Source of the DNA: DAIOEK01 sp963708715
Lineage (GTDB): Bacteria > Chloroflexota > Anaerolineae > Anaerolineales > Anaerolineaceae
Length of the DNA: 64,000 nt
NCBI GenBank assembly: GCA_963708715.1
Contig: CAVPSU010000001.1
Coordinates: 992,001 to 1,056,000 of the forward strand
Reading direction: 5' to 3'
Position 1 is the stretch's first letter, and each line of letters begins with the position of its first letter. This document shows positions 16,826 to 25,199 of this stretch, in pieces. Under the pieces are notes generated by a model. It was not told the DNA's origin, did not search any database, and saw only the letters and a list, made by a program, of their open reading frames with translations. Position numbers and translations under genes: made by a program.

Positions 16826-17890
16826 CTACGCAAGTCTTACGCGCGGGTCCAGAAATGCGTACATCACATCGACGATTAGATTAGCGGAGACCAGGATTGC
16901 GGATGTCATTAATGTGAATGCTAAAACGGTAATTACATCCAATGTAGCCGCAGCTTGACCAGCCGCGGAGCCAATGCCAGGAAACTCGAAGATGGTTTCG
17001 GTGATTACCACACCGCCTAAAAGTTGTGCGACCATGATCCCACCCAGGGTTGCCACTGGAATTAATGCATTCGGTCGGGCATGTTTGTTCACGACGGTAT
17101 CTTCTTTTAGACCTTTTGCGCGGGCGGTTGTGACATAATCCTGCCGCAGTGTTTCAAGCATAGATGAACGAGTTACCCGCAAGAACGATGCCCAGTTTAC
17201 ATAGGAAAGGGTGAGAATGGGCAGGACCATGTGACGCAGCGCATCCAGGAAGACGTCAAAGCGACCATTCAAAAGCGCATCAATGGTAAGCAATGAGGTG
17301 TAGTGGTGGAAGGCGGGCATACTGATTACGGCCGTCGCCCAATCCGAGGTCCGTCCAGGCGGGAACCAGCCTAATTGCACATAAAGAAACATTAAGGCTA
17401 GAAGACCAAACACAAAGGTCGGGAATGAATACCCGATAATACTGAAAACCCGGGCGAACTGATCGATGGGTTTATTATGATTAACTGCCGCCTGAATACC
17501 AAGCCAGACTCCAATTCCGATGATCGGAAAGATGGAATATAGTGTGAGTTCAAGCGTGGCAGGGAAGCGGCGTTTGATCAGGTCGATCACCATTTGGTTA
17601 CCAGTACGAGAATATCCAAAATCGCCACGAAGGATACCGCCGACGGTAGTTCCAGATTCGGGATCGTTTTTACCGACCAGCCAATGCCAGTACTGCACTG
17701 GTATGGGATCATTTAATCCGTAACGCTTGATAATGCCGTCCATCACTCTTTCATTTTTTGGGATATCACGAACATACAAAGCAGCGCGTTCGGCTGGGCT
17801 TAGCTGAGATAGCATTAGAAATATCAGCATAGTCACACCGATGAGGATGACTGGAAGCAGTAGCAAACGACGGATAATATATTGGGTCAT
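16826..17890 (-). CDS. dppB: Peptide ABC transporter permease, DppB type
   Basis: A 354-residue permease starting MTQYIIRRLLLLPVIL, the usual DppB opening. The coupling loop appears as RAKGLKEDTVVNKHARPNAL, and the C-terminus ends in a DPRVRLA tail as in many DppB/OppB proteins. It lies between the binding-protein gene and dppC, in the standard order. A hairpin upstream (17933-17966) may lower its expression relative to the binding protein. Confidence 0.94.
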   Translation of the reverse strand: MTQYIIRRLLLLPVILIGVTMLIFLMLSQLSPAERAALYVRDIPKNERVMDGIIKRYGLNDPIPVQYWHWLVGKNDPESGTTVGGILRGDFGYSRTGNQMVIDLIKRRFPATLELTLYSIFPIIGIGVWLGIQAAVNHNKPIDQFARVFSIIGYSFPTFVFGLLALMFLYVQLGWFPPGRTSDWATAVISMPAFHHYTSLLTIDALLNGRFDVFLDALRHMVLPILTLSYVNWASFLRVTRSSMLETLRQDYVTTARAKGLKEDTVVNKHARPNALIPVATLGGIMVAQLLGGVVITETIFEFPGIGSAAGQAAATLDVITVLAFTLMTSAILVSANLIVDVMYAFLDPRVRLA

Positions 17891-17925
17891 GGATTCACTC
17901 CATCAGGGAAGGGATTTCCGAGTGG

Positions 17926-17966
17926 CAAAAACGGCTGGAGGAACCTGTTAACAGGTACCTCCAGCC
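17926..17966 (-). terminator. Hairpin with T tract between binding-protein and permease genes
   Basis: On the minus strand GGCTGGAGG-ACCTGTTAACAGGT-CCTCCAGCC forms a long stem with two single mismatched positions, followed by GTTTTTG. It looks like an intrinsic, probably leaky terminator that allows many binding-protein transcripts to end here while some continue into dppBC. The 3' stem could also protect the upstream message from exonucleases. Confidence 0.8.
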
Positions 17967-17985
17967 TTATTGCAATCAGTAAATA

Positions 17986-19962
17986 CTATTTCTTGGTTAA
18001 GGCATAGAACCAGAAGTCAGCATACATGGGGTTGTTGTACCAACCACCATCATAACGTTGTTCATAGTGGTGTCCACCGGGGGCAAAGAGCAGGACGCCG
18101 GGAACGGTGTCATAGAATAACTGGTTGAATTCAGCATAGATCTTGACACGCTCGGCAGGATCCACTGTGGATACACCGCGGGTGTTGATGTCTTCGAATT
18201 TCGCTTTGACATCTTCGGGGAGGTTCTGCCGACCACCATAGGTACCGGTGGTATATGGTTGAACCCAGTTGTGTGGATCGAAGATATCAGACTGCCAACC
18301 AACTGTAAACAGAGGCAGTTTCTGGGCGCGTTGATTCGCGAGGAATGTAGCCCAGGGCAAACCTGTGACTTCCACTACGAATTTTTCGTTGATGGTGCTG
18401 AGTTCTGACTGGAGAATCTGGCTGATGGTCTGGCGGGCTGTGTTACCAGTGTTGTAAGCAGCGGTGAAGCGGAAGCCAATATCCATCAGTTTGATATCGC
18501 CAGCGGGATCGGGTTCATATCCGGTGTCGGTCTTCTTCCAGGTTGAAGCTTCGAATTCGGATTTGCATTTCTCAGGATCGTAATTGTAGAAGGGAGCGTT
18601 CTCGTCGTAACCGATCATTCCTGGGAAGATCACGGACTTGGAACGGGTACCCTCACCTTGGAGAACATCATTCAGATACGCATCGTAGTTGAAGCAGTAA
18701 GCGAAGGCGCGGCGAATATGAATGTCGGAGAAGAAGTTGGCGGGAATACCATTGCCGTCCAGCATTCCTGAACCGAGGAAGTTATTTCCACCTTCGGTAT
18801 TGACCAGGAAGGCCATGAACATGTCAGTTCGAGAGCTGATTCCGGGGTTGCGGATCAGGCGAAGAGGACCGTCACCAGTCACTTTGCAATCCACATAATC
18901 CTGACCACATTCTTCACCAACCAGGGCGTCCATCAACGGCCAGTCAGCCTGTGAACCAACCGAGATCCAATCGGCATCGCCAGCTTGAAGCATGGCTAAA
19001 CGGGTTGGGAACTCATCAACCAACTTGATGATAACTTTCTTGAATTTGGCTACGCCGGTAGGACCACCTTCCCAGATGGGTTCAGTGCGCCAGTATGATT
19101 CGTTGGCGGACAAGACAATTTCTTCGCCAGGAGTCCATTTATCCAACTTGAATGGTCCAGTCCCCATGGCAGTGGTGCCTAGAGGGGTCTTGTTCAGATC
19201 TTCAGATGACTTACCATAGAATTTGGTCCAGTTATCGCAGGAGCCATCCCAGCCACCGTTGGCGGCTACCCAAGCTTTGCTCTGAATGGATCCCCAACCA
19301 CCGGTGAAGGTGGAGATGAAAGGAGCCCAGGATTGAGCAAGGTTGAAGGTAACGGTCATTCCGGCGTCATCTGGAACGATAGCCTTTACCACTGTTTCGC
19401 AGGCAGCTTTGAGAGCCCCGGCGTCAGCAGCGGCTAATCCAGCGGCATCATCATCGAGTGCTCCGGTGGGATCTACAACTTCGGCGATATCATAGATGCC
19501 AGCGCCAAGGACGGGCTCGGTGAAGAGCCACTGCGGGGATGAGGTTCCACCCTGCAGTAATCCACGCTGGAATGTATATGCGACGTCTGTTGCGGTCAGG
19601 GTCGTTCCGTCGTGGAATTTCACACCGGGACGAATCTTGAAAACAACTGTTTTGCCGTCTGCAGAAATGCCACCATTTTCCAGGGAAGGAACTTCGGTCG
19701 CAAGTTGTGGAACGAATTTAGAAGCATCACCTTTTTCGTACCAAACCAGGGTGTCATAGACGTTCATCAGAATGCCACCACCCGCGGTTTCGTAATCATA
19801 GGCGGGATCCAACGTATCGACATCACCGAATGTCACTTGAACCCAAGTGGTCGGGTCTTTGGATTTGAAATCTGTCTTGCCCGGAGCTGCAGGTGCACAG
19901 GCAGCCAGGACCATCGAGACCAAAACCAACAATGAAACAAGAACTAAGGTATTCTTTCGCAT
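17986..19962 (-). CDS. Peptide-binding lipoprotein (ABC transporter, SBP family 5)
   Basis: A 658-residue lipoprotein with lipobox VLAAC. The ATG at 19962 is chosen because GGAGGAGATA precedes it; the TTG upstream is inside that site. Family 5 features include DTLDPAYDYET near the N-terminus, VKFHDGTTLTATDVAYTFQRG and IHIRRAFAYCFNYDAYL. It captures peptides or related solutes for the adjacent DppBCDF machinery. Transcription of the locus comes from 22151-22179; the hairpin after this gene should favour its production over the permeases. Confidence 0.93.
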   Translation of the reverse strand: MRKNTLVLVSLLVLVSMVLAACAPAAPGKTDFKSKDPTTWVQVTFGDVDTLDPAYDYETAGGGILMNVYDTLVWYEKGDASKFVPQLATEVPSLENGGISADGKTVVFKIRPGVKFHDGTTLTATDVAYTFQRGLLQGGTSSPQWLFTEPVLGAGIYDIAEVVDPTGALDDDAAGLAAADAGALKAACETVVKAIVPDDAGMTVTFNLAQSWAPFISTFTGGWGSIQSKAWVAANGGWDGSCDNWTKFYGKSSEDLNKTPLGTTAMGTGPFKLDKWTPGEEIVLSANESYWRTEPIWEGGPTGVAKFKKVIIKLVDEFPTRLAMLQAGDADWISVGSQADWPLMDALVGEECGQDYVDCKVTGDGPLRLIRNPGISSRTDMFMAFLVNTEGGNNFLGSGMLDGNGIPANFFSDIHIRRAFAYCFNYDAYLNDVLQGEGTRSKSVIFPGMIGYDENAPFYNYDPEKCKSEFEASTWKKTDTGYEPDPAGDIKLMDIGFRFTAAYNTGNTARQTISQILQSELSTINEKFVVEVTGLPWATFLANQRAQKLPLFTVGWQSDIFDPHNWVQPYTTGTYGGRQNLPEDVKAKFEDINTRGVSTVDPAERVKIYAEFNQLFYDTVPGVLLFAPGGHHYEQRYDGGWYNNPMYADFWFYALTKK

Positions 19963-20073
19963 TATCTCCTCCAAGTGTTTAATTGTTGTTGGAACGGAAC
20001 AAGTGGATCATCGGATCCACCTACAACACAAAACGGATATATCCAATAGCACCTCCTTCACGTCGGGGATAAG

Positions 20074-21069
20074 TTATACACTCACCATATGACATGCCAC
20101 AAAATGACCCGGTAAGACCTCCCGGAATTCAGGTTTTTCTTCGGCACATATCGTTCCCGCTAAAGGACAACGGGTTCGAAATCGGCACCCGGAAGGAGGA
20201 TTTACAGGTGATGGAACATCTCCTTCCAGGATTATCCTCTGACGACGCTCTTCAATGAATGGGTCCGGGATAGGAACAGCCGATAACAAAGCTTGGGTAT
20301 ATGGATGTAATGGATTGGAGTATAACTCACTCCGGTTTGCCAGTTCAACAATAATACCGAGGTACATCACTGCAACCCGGTTGGAAATATGGCGAACCAT
20401 GGATAGATCATGGGCTATGAAAAGGTAGGTCAATCCCAGTTTTTCCTGCAGGTCTTCCAGCAGATTCACTACCTGGGCTTGAATAGATACATCGAGAGCT
20501 GAAATTGGCTCATCGCAGACGATCAATGAAGGTTCGAGGGCGATCGCGCGAGCGACCCCGATCCTCTGACGTTGACCACCAGAAAATTCGTGAGGGTAGC
20601 GATCTACCAACCTGGATGATAAACCCACCAGGTTGAGGAGCTCTTTCACTTTATCGCGCAGTTGATTTTTGGGTAGGATCCCATGAACAATCAATGGTTC
20701 ACTGATTATTTCTTCAACCGTCATACGCGGATTCAGGCTGGCGTATGGATCCTGAAAGATCATGGTCATTCTCCGGCGCATTCTGCGTAGATCTTCGCCT
20801 TTGAGTTTTACCAGATCTTTTCCTTCAAAATAAACCTGACCGGAGGTCGGACGGTATAGTTGTAATAATGTCCTGCCAGTGGTCGATTTTCCGCAACCAG
20901 ACTCGCCCACCAGACCTAACGTCTCGCCTTTAAAGATCTCAAAGGAGACATCGTCAACAGCGTGTACAGCGCCTACTTGTTTTTGAAATACTATTCCACG
21001 GGTGATGGGGAAGTGTTTTACAAGATGGTCTACTTTGACCAGAGGATTTTCCTGAGACATATTCAGCAT
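20074..21069 (-). CDS. dppF: Peptide ABC transporter ATP-binding protein, DppF type
   Basis: A 331-residue ATPase with Walker A GESGCGKSTTGR, the ABC signature FSGGQRQR and Walker B LIVCDEP. The C-terminal oligopeptide-transporter extension contains the cysteines of CRFRTRCPLAG...C, which bind an iron-sulfur cluster in some homologs. The start at 21069 is inferred from TAATG: its ATG overlaps the stop of dppD by one base and has GGGAGG upstream; a longer version would overlap by 34 bases. It heterodimerises with DppD. Confidence 0.95.
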   Translation of the reverse strand: MLNMSQENPLVKVDHLVKHFPITRGIVFQKQVGAVHAVDDVSFEIFKGETLGLVGESGCGKSTTGRTLLQLYRPTSGQVYFEGKDLVKLKGEDLRRMRRRMTMIFQDPYASLNPRMTVEEIISEPLIVHGILPKNQLRDKVKELLNLVGLSSRLVDRYPHEFSGGQRQRIGVARAIALEPSLIVCDEPISALDVSIQAQVVNLLEDLQEKLGLTYLFIAHDLSMVRHISNRVAVMYLGIIVELANRSELYSNPLHPYTQALLSAVPIPDPFIEERRQRIILEGDVPSPVNPPSGCRFRTRCPLAGTICAEEKPEFREVLPGHFVACHMVSV

Positions 21070-22055
21070 TAGCGCGCCCTCCCGGTTTGCGGATCCACCC
21101 AACAGGCTGCCCGGTGATTCATACCCACCTCGATAAGACCGGGATTTTCCACCCTGCAGCGATCAATGGCGTAACGACAGCGGCTTACGAATGGGCAATA
21201 GTTGGGTTCCTCAACCAAAACCGGTGGAAGGCCACCGATGGAGACAAGACGAGTATGACGAGTTTCATTCAAGCGGGGAAGGCTTCCTAACAATCCAAGC
21301 GTGTAAGGATGCTGGGGGTTGGCATACAATGTCTTCACATCTGCCTCTTCGATGATGTATCCAGCATACATTACATTTACTCGCTTCGCTAAACCGGCTA
21401 CGATTCCCAGATCATGGGTGATCCAGATAATGGCCATCCCGATCTCATCTCGTAAGCGTTTTACCAATTCGATGATCTGCGCCTGGATGGTTACATCCAG
21501 TGCCGTGGTTGGCTCATCAGCCACCAGGATTTGAGGATTGCATGCCAATGCCATGGCGATCATCACTCTCTGACGCATTCCGCCAGAGAATTGATGAGGA
21601 TAATCCTCAAGATGCATTTTCGCTTCGGAAATGCCGACCAATTGCAATAGTTCGACCACACGATTTGTGGCTTCATACTTACTCATGCCAAGGTGAAGCA
21701 TCAGCGGTTCGGCAATTTGTTTCCCGATAGTGATAACCGGATTAAGAGAGGTCATAGGATCTTGAAAAACCATGGCGATCTTAGCGCCACGTACTCGCCG
21801 GATCTCTTCATTGGACATGGCTAATAAATCTTGTCCCTGGAAGATCGCTTTACCGCCGACAATTTTTCCGGGCGGTTGAGGGATCAACCGAAGAATCGAC
21901 AACATCGATACACTTTTACCGCATCCGCTCTCCCCCACTATTCCGAGAACTTCGCCTTCCTTAAGGTTGAAGGAGATACCATTTACGGCGTGGATCACTC
22001 CTTCAGGTGTCAGGAATTGCGTCTCGAGACCTTGCACGTTGAGCAATTCTGTCAT
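21069..22055 (-). CDS. dppD: Peptide ABC transporter ATP-binding protein, DppD type
   Basis: A 328-residue ATPase with Walker A GESGCGKSVSM, signature FSGGMRQR and Walker B LVADEPTTALD. The DppD/OppD C-terminal extension is present, with the cysteine pattern YCPFVSRCRYAIDRC. It is the first gene of the transporter unit, with a consensus promoter about 100 bases upstream, and its stop codon overlaps the dppF start. Confidence 0.95.
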   Translation of the reverse strand: MTELLNVQGLETQFLTPEGVIHAVNGISFNLKEGEVLGIVGESGCGKSVSMLSILRLIPQPPGKIVGGKAIFQGQDLLAMSNEEIRRVRGAKIAMVFQDPMTSLNPVITIGKQIAEPLMLHLGMSKYEATNRVVELLQLVGISEAKMHLEDYPHQFSGGMRQRVMIAMALACNPQILVADEPTTALDVTIQAQIIELVKRLRDEIGMAIIWITHDLGIVAGLAKRVNVMYAGYIIEEADVKTLYANPQHPYTLGLLGSLPRLNETRHTRLVSIGGLPPVLVEEPNYCPFVSRCRYAIDRCRVENPGLIEVGMNHRAACWVDPQTGRAR

Positions 22056-22150
22056 GCAATTATGTCCTTTGATCCTAAATTGTAATTACCTCAAGGCATA
22101 GTACTTCTTTCGAAACGTCGGCGCATTATCTCCGAATAGAAGCAAAAACA

Positions 22151-22179
22151 AGTATACCTAACTGTAATCTTACTGTCAA
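22151..22179 (-). promoter_or_regulatory. Consensus sigma-70 promoter of the dpp transporter unit
   Basis: On the minus strand TTGACA (22179-22174) and TATACT (22156-22151) are separated by exactly 17 bases. Transcription would start near 22144, giving a leader of about 90 bases before dppD. The match is the best on this strand in the intergenic region. Confidence 0.85.
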
Positions 22180-22273
22180 CAAGAGCCATTTGGGCTAAAT
22201 TGTCCGTAAGTAATGCTATGATGCTAGTCTCCCAGAATTAATATTACATTAGATTCAGGTTAGAATAATTGGA

Positions 22274-22672
22274 TTACTGACCTATCTTTGTATAAACACG
22301 GAACGTAGGAGGATTTTCAATATGTTTTTTCACTGTACATTGTTCAGCGGAACGGATTAAAGCTTCCTGATATTTTTCAGGAAAAGATGCTGGAATAATG
22401 ATTTCGATATCCAATTGTTCAACCATTCCATTGGTTGGATTCTTTTCCATTCGCTGAATAATGGATATTCCATCGGTTGAAAGTCCCCTTTGTTTACAAA
22501 AATTGAGCACATATATTCCGGCACAGGTGCCGATGGAGGATAAAAATATCGCGAATGGGGTGGGGAATTCTCCGCTTCCACCCCCTGATGGTGGCTGATC
22601 TGTGGATACGGTATAGGGACCAAAATGGGCATCCACCCGTGCGCCGCCTGGGAAATCAATTATGTATTCCAT
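22274..22672 (-). CDS. OsmC family protein
   Basis: A 132-residue protein with the OsmC layout: an N-terminal beta part ending in GGGSGEFPTPFAIFLSS, the first conserved cysteine in the helix IGTCAGIYVL and the second in RSAEQCTVKKH. OsmC/YhfA-type proteins reduce organic hydroperoxides with this cysteine pair; the shorter YhfA-like group, to which this is closest, has no proven substrate. The ATG at 22672 has AAGGAG at good spacing. It is divergent from the Crp-type regulator next door. Confidence 0.88.
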   Translation of the reverse strand: MEYIIDFPGGARVDAHFGPYTVSTDQPPSGGGSGEFPTPFAIFLSSIGTCAGIYVLNFCKQRGLSTDGISIIQRMEKNPTNGMVEQLDIEIIIPASFPEKYQEALIRSAEQCTVKKHIENPPTFRVYTKIGQ

Positions 22673-22780
22673 CAAATTACACTCCTTCTTTATTTAACGA
22701 TTGAAACCAATGATGCTGTCATAACTCTGAAGTTACATCTAACACTTTAATAATTAAACACCCATTTCCGAATAGGAGGA

Positions 22781-23326
22781 ATGCCACTAGTCAGAAAAAT
22801 AAGCATCCTGTATGATAATGTCAATATGATCAAGGATAAACTTGCCAACACAGACCTGCTCAGAGGAATAACTCCCCAACAGCTTGACGAAATTAGTCGC
22901 CTGGTACTCCCATGTAATTTCGGGAAGGATGAAGTAATTTTTGAACAAGACCAGTACGCTGAGTATTTATATATTATTCTACACGGGGAAGTCTGTATCC
23001 GATTCAAGCCGTATGACGGAGAGATGATCAATGTTTCGCGTCTGAGGGAGGGTCAAGTGTTTGGATGGTCTTCCGTTTTGGGTCGGGCAATTTATACCTC
23101 GGCTGCCATTTGTACCGATCCTTGTGAGTGCGCAAAGATCCGTGGCCGAGACCTTCAAACGCTTTGTCAAAATCATCCTGAAACCGGTATAATCATTATG
23201 GAACGCTTGGCAGCAGTTATCGCAGAAAGATTGTCTGAAACCAACGAACAGATTTTCAACCTTCTTTCTAAAAATTTGGATCGAAGAGGCGAATCTCAGC
23301 GCAGGAGGATGGATGACAACAAGTAA
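22781..23326 (+). CDS. Crp/Fnr-like cyclic-nucleotide-binding domain protein
   Basis: A 181-residue protein with a cNMP-binding beta barrel (about 28-140): FGKDEVIFEQDQYAEYLYIILHGEV and REGQVFGWSSVLG. No DNA-binding helix-turn-helix follows; the protein ends with a helix and a basic tail (RRGESQRRRM), so it is not a complete Crp regulator and more likely senses a ligand and acts through a partner. The start is uncertain: AGGAGG is only one base before this ATG, and an ATG at 22826 is also possible. The next gene begins inside its last codons. Confidence 0.78.
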   Translation: MPLVRKISILYDNVNMIKDKLANTDLLRGITPQQLDEISRLVLPCNFGKDEVIFEQDQYAEYLYIILHGEVCIRFKPYDGEMINVSRLREGQVFGWSSVLGRAIYTSAAICTDPCECAKIRGRDLQTLCQNHPETGIIIMERLAAVIAERLSETNEQIFNLLSKNLDRRGESQRRRMDDNK

Positions 23327-23567
23327 CCCGGATTTTTCTCCTCAAGAACGGATGGAAGCACTCATTCAACAATTGAATGCGTATATCGAACATTTCCACG
23401 GTGGCTCTGTGGAACTTGTATCTTTTGATGGTGAGAACGTTAAAGTTCATCTCGGTGGGTCGTGTCTTGGTTGCCCACTTTCTCCAAATACCTTACATGG
23501 CTGGGTTGAAGGCACTATTCGTCAGTTCTTCCCGGAGGTCAAGTCGGTCGAGGCATCAATACCTTAG
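23313..23567 (+). CDS. NifU-like C-terminal domain protein (Fe-S scaffold)
   Basis: An 84-residue protein that corresponds to the NifU C-terminal domain: a helix with LIQQLNAYIEHFHGGSVELV, then LGGSCLGCP with the C-x2-C pair that binds a transient iron-sulfur cluster, and a C-terminal helix. Such short Nfu proteins store or deliver Fe-S clusters. It overlaps the upstream cNMP-domain gene by 14 bases and has GCAGGAGG before its ATG, so the two are translationally coupled. Confidence 0.9.
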   Translation: MTTSNPDFSPQERMEALIQQLNAYIEHFHGGSVELVSFDGENVKVHLGGSCLGCPLSPNTLHGWVEGTIRQFFPEVKSVEASIP

Positions 23568-23578
23568 TATCGAGAAAC

Positions 23579-23789
23579 CAGAGACCGAAAACCAGAAATC
23601 TGATTTGTACTGGAGAAATTTGGAAAGGTATTTTCGAATTTCAAATACGTCATTGACAAACCGAATTAAAAACCGAAAAGTAGTTCCTTTTCGGCTTTTT
23701 GTTCTACCTGATTTTTATAACCTGAGTGTATCTAATTCAAAATCTGATGACTAGTAATTATTTCTGGTATCTAATTTCCGGTCTCTGAT
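23579..23789. repeat. Inverted-repeat-bounded segment (MITE-like), with internal terminator
   Basis: The segment begins with ACCAGAGACCGAAAACCAGAAAT and ends with a near-perfect reverse complement of it (ATTTCTGGTATCTAATTTCCGGTCTCTG). Between these arms is a perfect hairpin, AAAACCGAAAAG-CTTTTCGG with T tracts on both sides (about 23668-23701). No open frame is found. The structure could be a miniature transposable element or a dispersed repeat; it also ends the transcripts of the converging genes on both sides. Confidence 0.65.
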
Positions 23790-23797
23790 TCCACTAT

Positions 23798-24190
23798 TTA
23801 CTCTATATACACTTCGACATGTTCGCCATCATCTTCATCATATACATCGATCACTTTACCGACCTCACCGCTTTTTAGAAATTCAGCGAGCTTTTCCTGG
23901 TCTAATCCTTCCACTGTCGGAGAGAATTTCGCTCCCATTTTCATCCCCGCATTCACAAGACTGACCGGCAATCTCACATTGACGCGAGTTTTCCCCGTAA
24001 TGGTGTCCGTTACGACTACACGGAACCATTGAGCATTGCTACGGGGTGGAGCTGGCGGTTCAGGGATTCCGCTCTTTCCTTTTCCACCTTTGTCACCCAC
24101 CATATCCAGTAGTTCGATACCTTCTTCGGCAGTAATTTTTCCTTCCTGGATCATTTTAAGGATTTTTAATCGTTCTGGTGAAGTGGCCAT
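23798..24190 (-). CDS. SHOCT-like domain protein
   Basis: A 130-residue protein. The start at 24190 has GGAGAGG at a spacing of 9 bases. The N-terminus ERLKILKMIQEGKITAEEGIELL is a SHOCT/YvlB-N type helical hairpin, usually found in membrane-stress proteins. A Gly/Lys-Pro linker leads to a beta domain with TRVNVRLPVSLVN. The end is very acidic (DVYDEDDGEHVEVYIE). Related proteins include the N-terminal domain of LiaX/YvlB-type factors; function here unknown. Confidence 0.78.
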   Translation of the reverse strand: MATSPERLKILKMIQEGKITAEEGIELLDMVGDKGGKGKSGIPEPPAPPRSNAQWFRVVVTDTITGKTRVNVRLPVSLVNAGMKMGAKFSPTVEGLDQEKLAEFLKSGEVGKVIDVYDEDDGEHVEVYIE

Positions 24191-24231
24191 GTGCAAATAC
24201 CTCTCCTCCGTTAATTATATACCATCGGATT

Positions 24232-25122
24232 TCATTTTACGTGGTTCATTTCTTGTCTGACGGTATGGTACAAGCTTTCGGCTTTTAATTCCGTCAACGA
24301 ATAACACGGGGATTCAAGGTTGTCGGCTAACGATTGCGCCAATCCCTGATCAAAAGCTGCATGTTCCATATTGATCACAACACTTCGAAAGCTGGACAGA
24401 GCAAGTTGCTGTGCAAATCTGTACGCTTCTTCCTGGGGGGGAAGACTTCCGATCGATACATTCCCAGCCCCATCTGTAAGCACGATCAATAAAGGCTGAA
24501 TATCAGGATGCATGGATTTTTCCCGTTTTAATACTTCGTACGCCAGTTTTAAACCTGCTGAGAGCGGAGTTTTACCGCCAACCGGAATCTCGATCAATGC
24601 TTTCTGAGCCAGGAAAATAGAATTTGTGGGCGGAAGGACCAGAGTAGCTCTATCTTTTTGAAAAACAATCAAACCCACCCGGTCACGGCGTTGATAAGCA
24701 TCAGTCAACAAGGATAGAATGGCTCCCTTAGTGGCTACCATACGTTCTGCAACAGCCATCGACCAGGAAGCATCCACCAGGAAAAGTACCAGGTTGGCAG
24801 CCCGCCTGACCCGCACCTTTTTCTGAAAATCAGCCTTTTTGACTGAGAATGCTACTTTCGAGCGCTCGTCTTTTCGCTCCCGTTGGAAAGGTGCGGCCGC
24901 TCGGAGGGTGGCATCGAACGCCAGATCCTTGGCGGCATCTTCAGCCGGTCGTGCCTGGATATATCTTCCACGTTTTCGATCGGTGTGTGTGCGGGATCTG
25001 CGTCCGCCCTGCTGGCGGACCATTTTGTCAAGCGGAGTATCCAACCGGCGGGGTTGAAACGTTTCGCCCGTGGCAGTCGGTTTTCCACCTTCCCACCAGC
25101 GGGCGTTGTGATCGTCAAACAC
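24232..25122 (-). CDS. VWA-domain half of Mg/Co-chelatase (ChlD/BchD-like)
   Basis: A 296-residue frame starting at a GTG, but the same frame stays open upstream to the A9 run at 25190-25198 and reads an acidic linker (KNEINDEQEGEETSE), typical of the middle of ChlD. The VWA domain has the MIDAS motif DASWS (about 118-122) and a LTDGAGN loop; a conserved RWWEGGKP element precedes it. In chelatases this half contacts the large metal-inserting subunit. No good ribosome site precedes the GTG, so it is more likely translated as the C-terminal half of one ChlD-type protein reached by a -1 frame change in the A9 run. Confidence 0.88.
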   Translation of the reverse strand: MFDDHNARWWEGGKPTATGETFQPRRLDTPLDKMVRQQGGRRSRTHTDRKRGRYIQARPAEDAAKDLAFDATLRAAAPFQRERKDERSKVAFSVKKADFQKKVRVRRAANLVLFLVDASWSMAVAERMVATKGAILSLLTDAYQRRDRVGLIVFQKDRATLVLPPTNSIFLAQKALIEIPVGGKTPLSAGLKLAYEVLKREKSMHPDIQPLLIVLTDGAGNVSIGSLPPQEEAYRFAQQLALSSFRSVVINMEHAAFDQGLAQSLADNLESPCYSLTELKAESLYHTVRQEMNHVK

Positions 25123-25181
25123 ATTTTGGACAGCCCGTATTTCGCCGGCTTCGCTTGTCTCTTCCCCCTCTTGCTCGTCAT

Positions 25182-25199
25182 TTATTTCGTTTTTTTTTG
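25182..25199 (-). promoter_or_regulatory. Candidate -1 programmed frameshift site (A-AAA-AAA) between AAA+ and VWA halves
   Basis: On the minus strand the AAA+ frame reads CAA AAA AAA ACG AAA TAA. The run of nine A's contains the heptamer A-AAA-AAA in phase. A -1 slip changes ACG AAA TAA into AAC GAA ATA and leads without a stop through the acidic linker into the VWA domain. Without the slip, translation ends two codons later and gives the AAA+ subunit only. Programmed frameshifting in chlD genes to yield small and medium chelatase subunits from one gene has been described, and the position and phase here fit it. No strong Shine-Dalgarno stimulator or stem was identified by eye. Confidence 0.6.

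Noticed and set aside
22056..22273. Possible small gene between dppD and osmC
   Set aside because: No open frame with a ribosome site; the stretch is explained by the dpp promoter and short leader.
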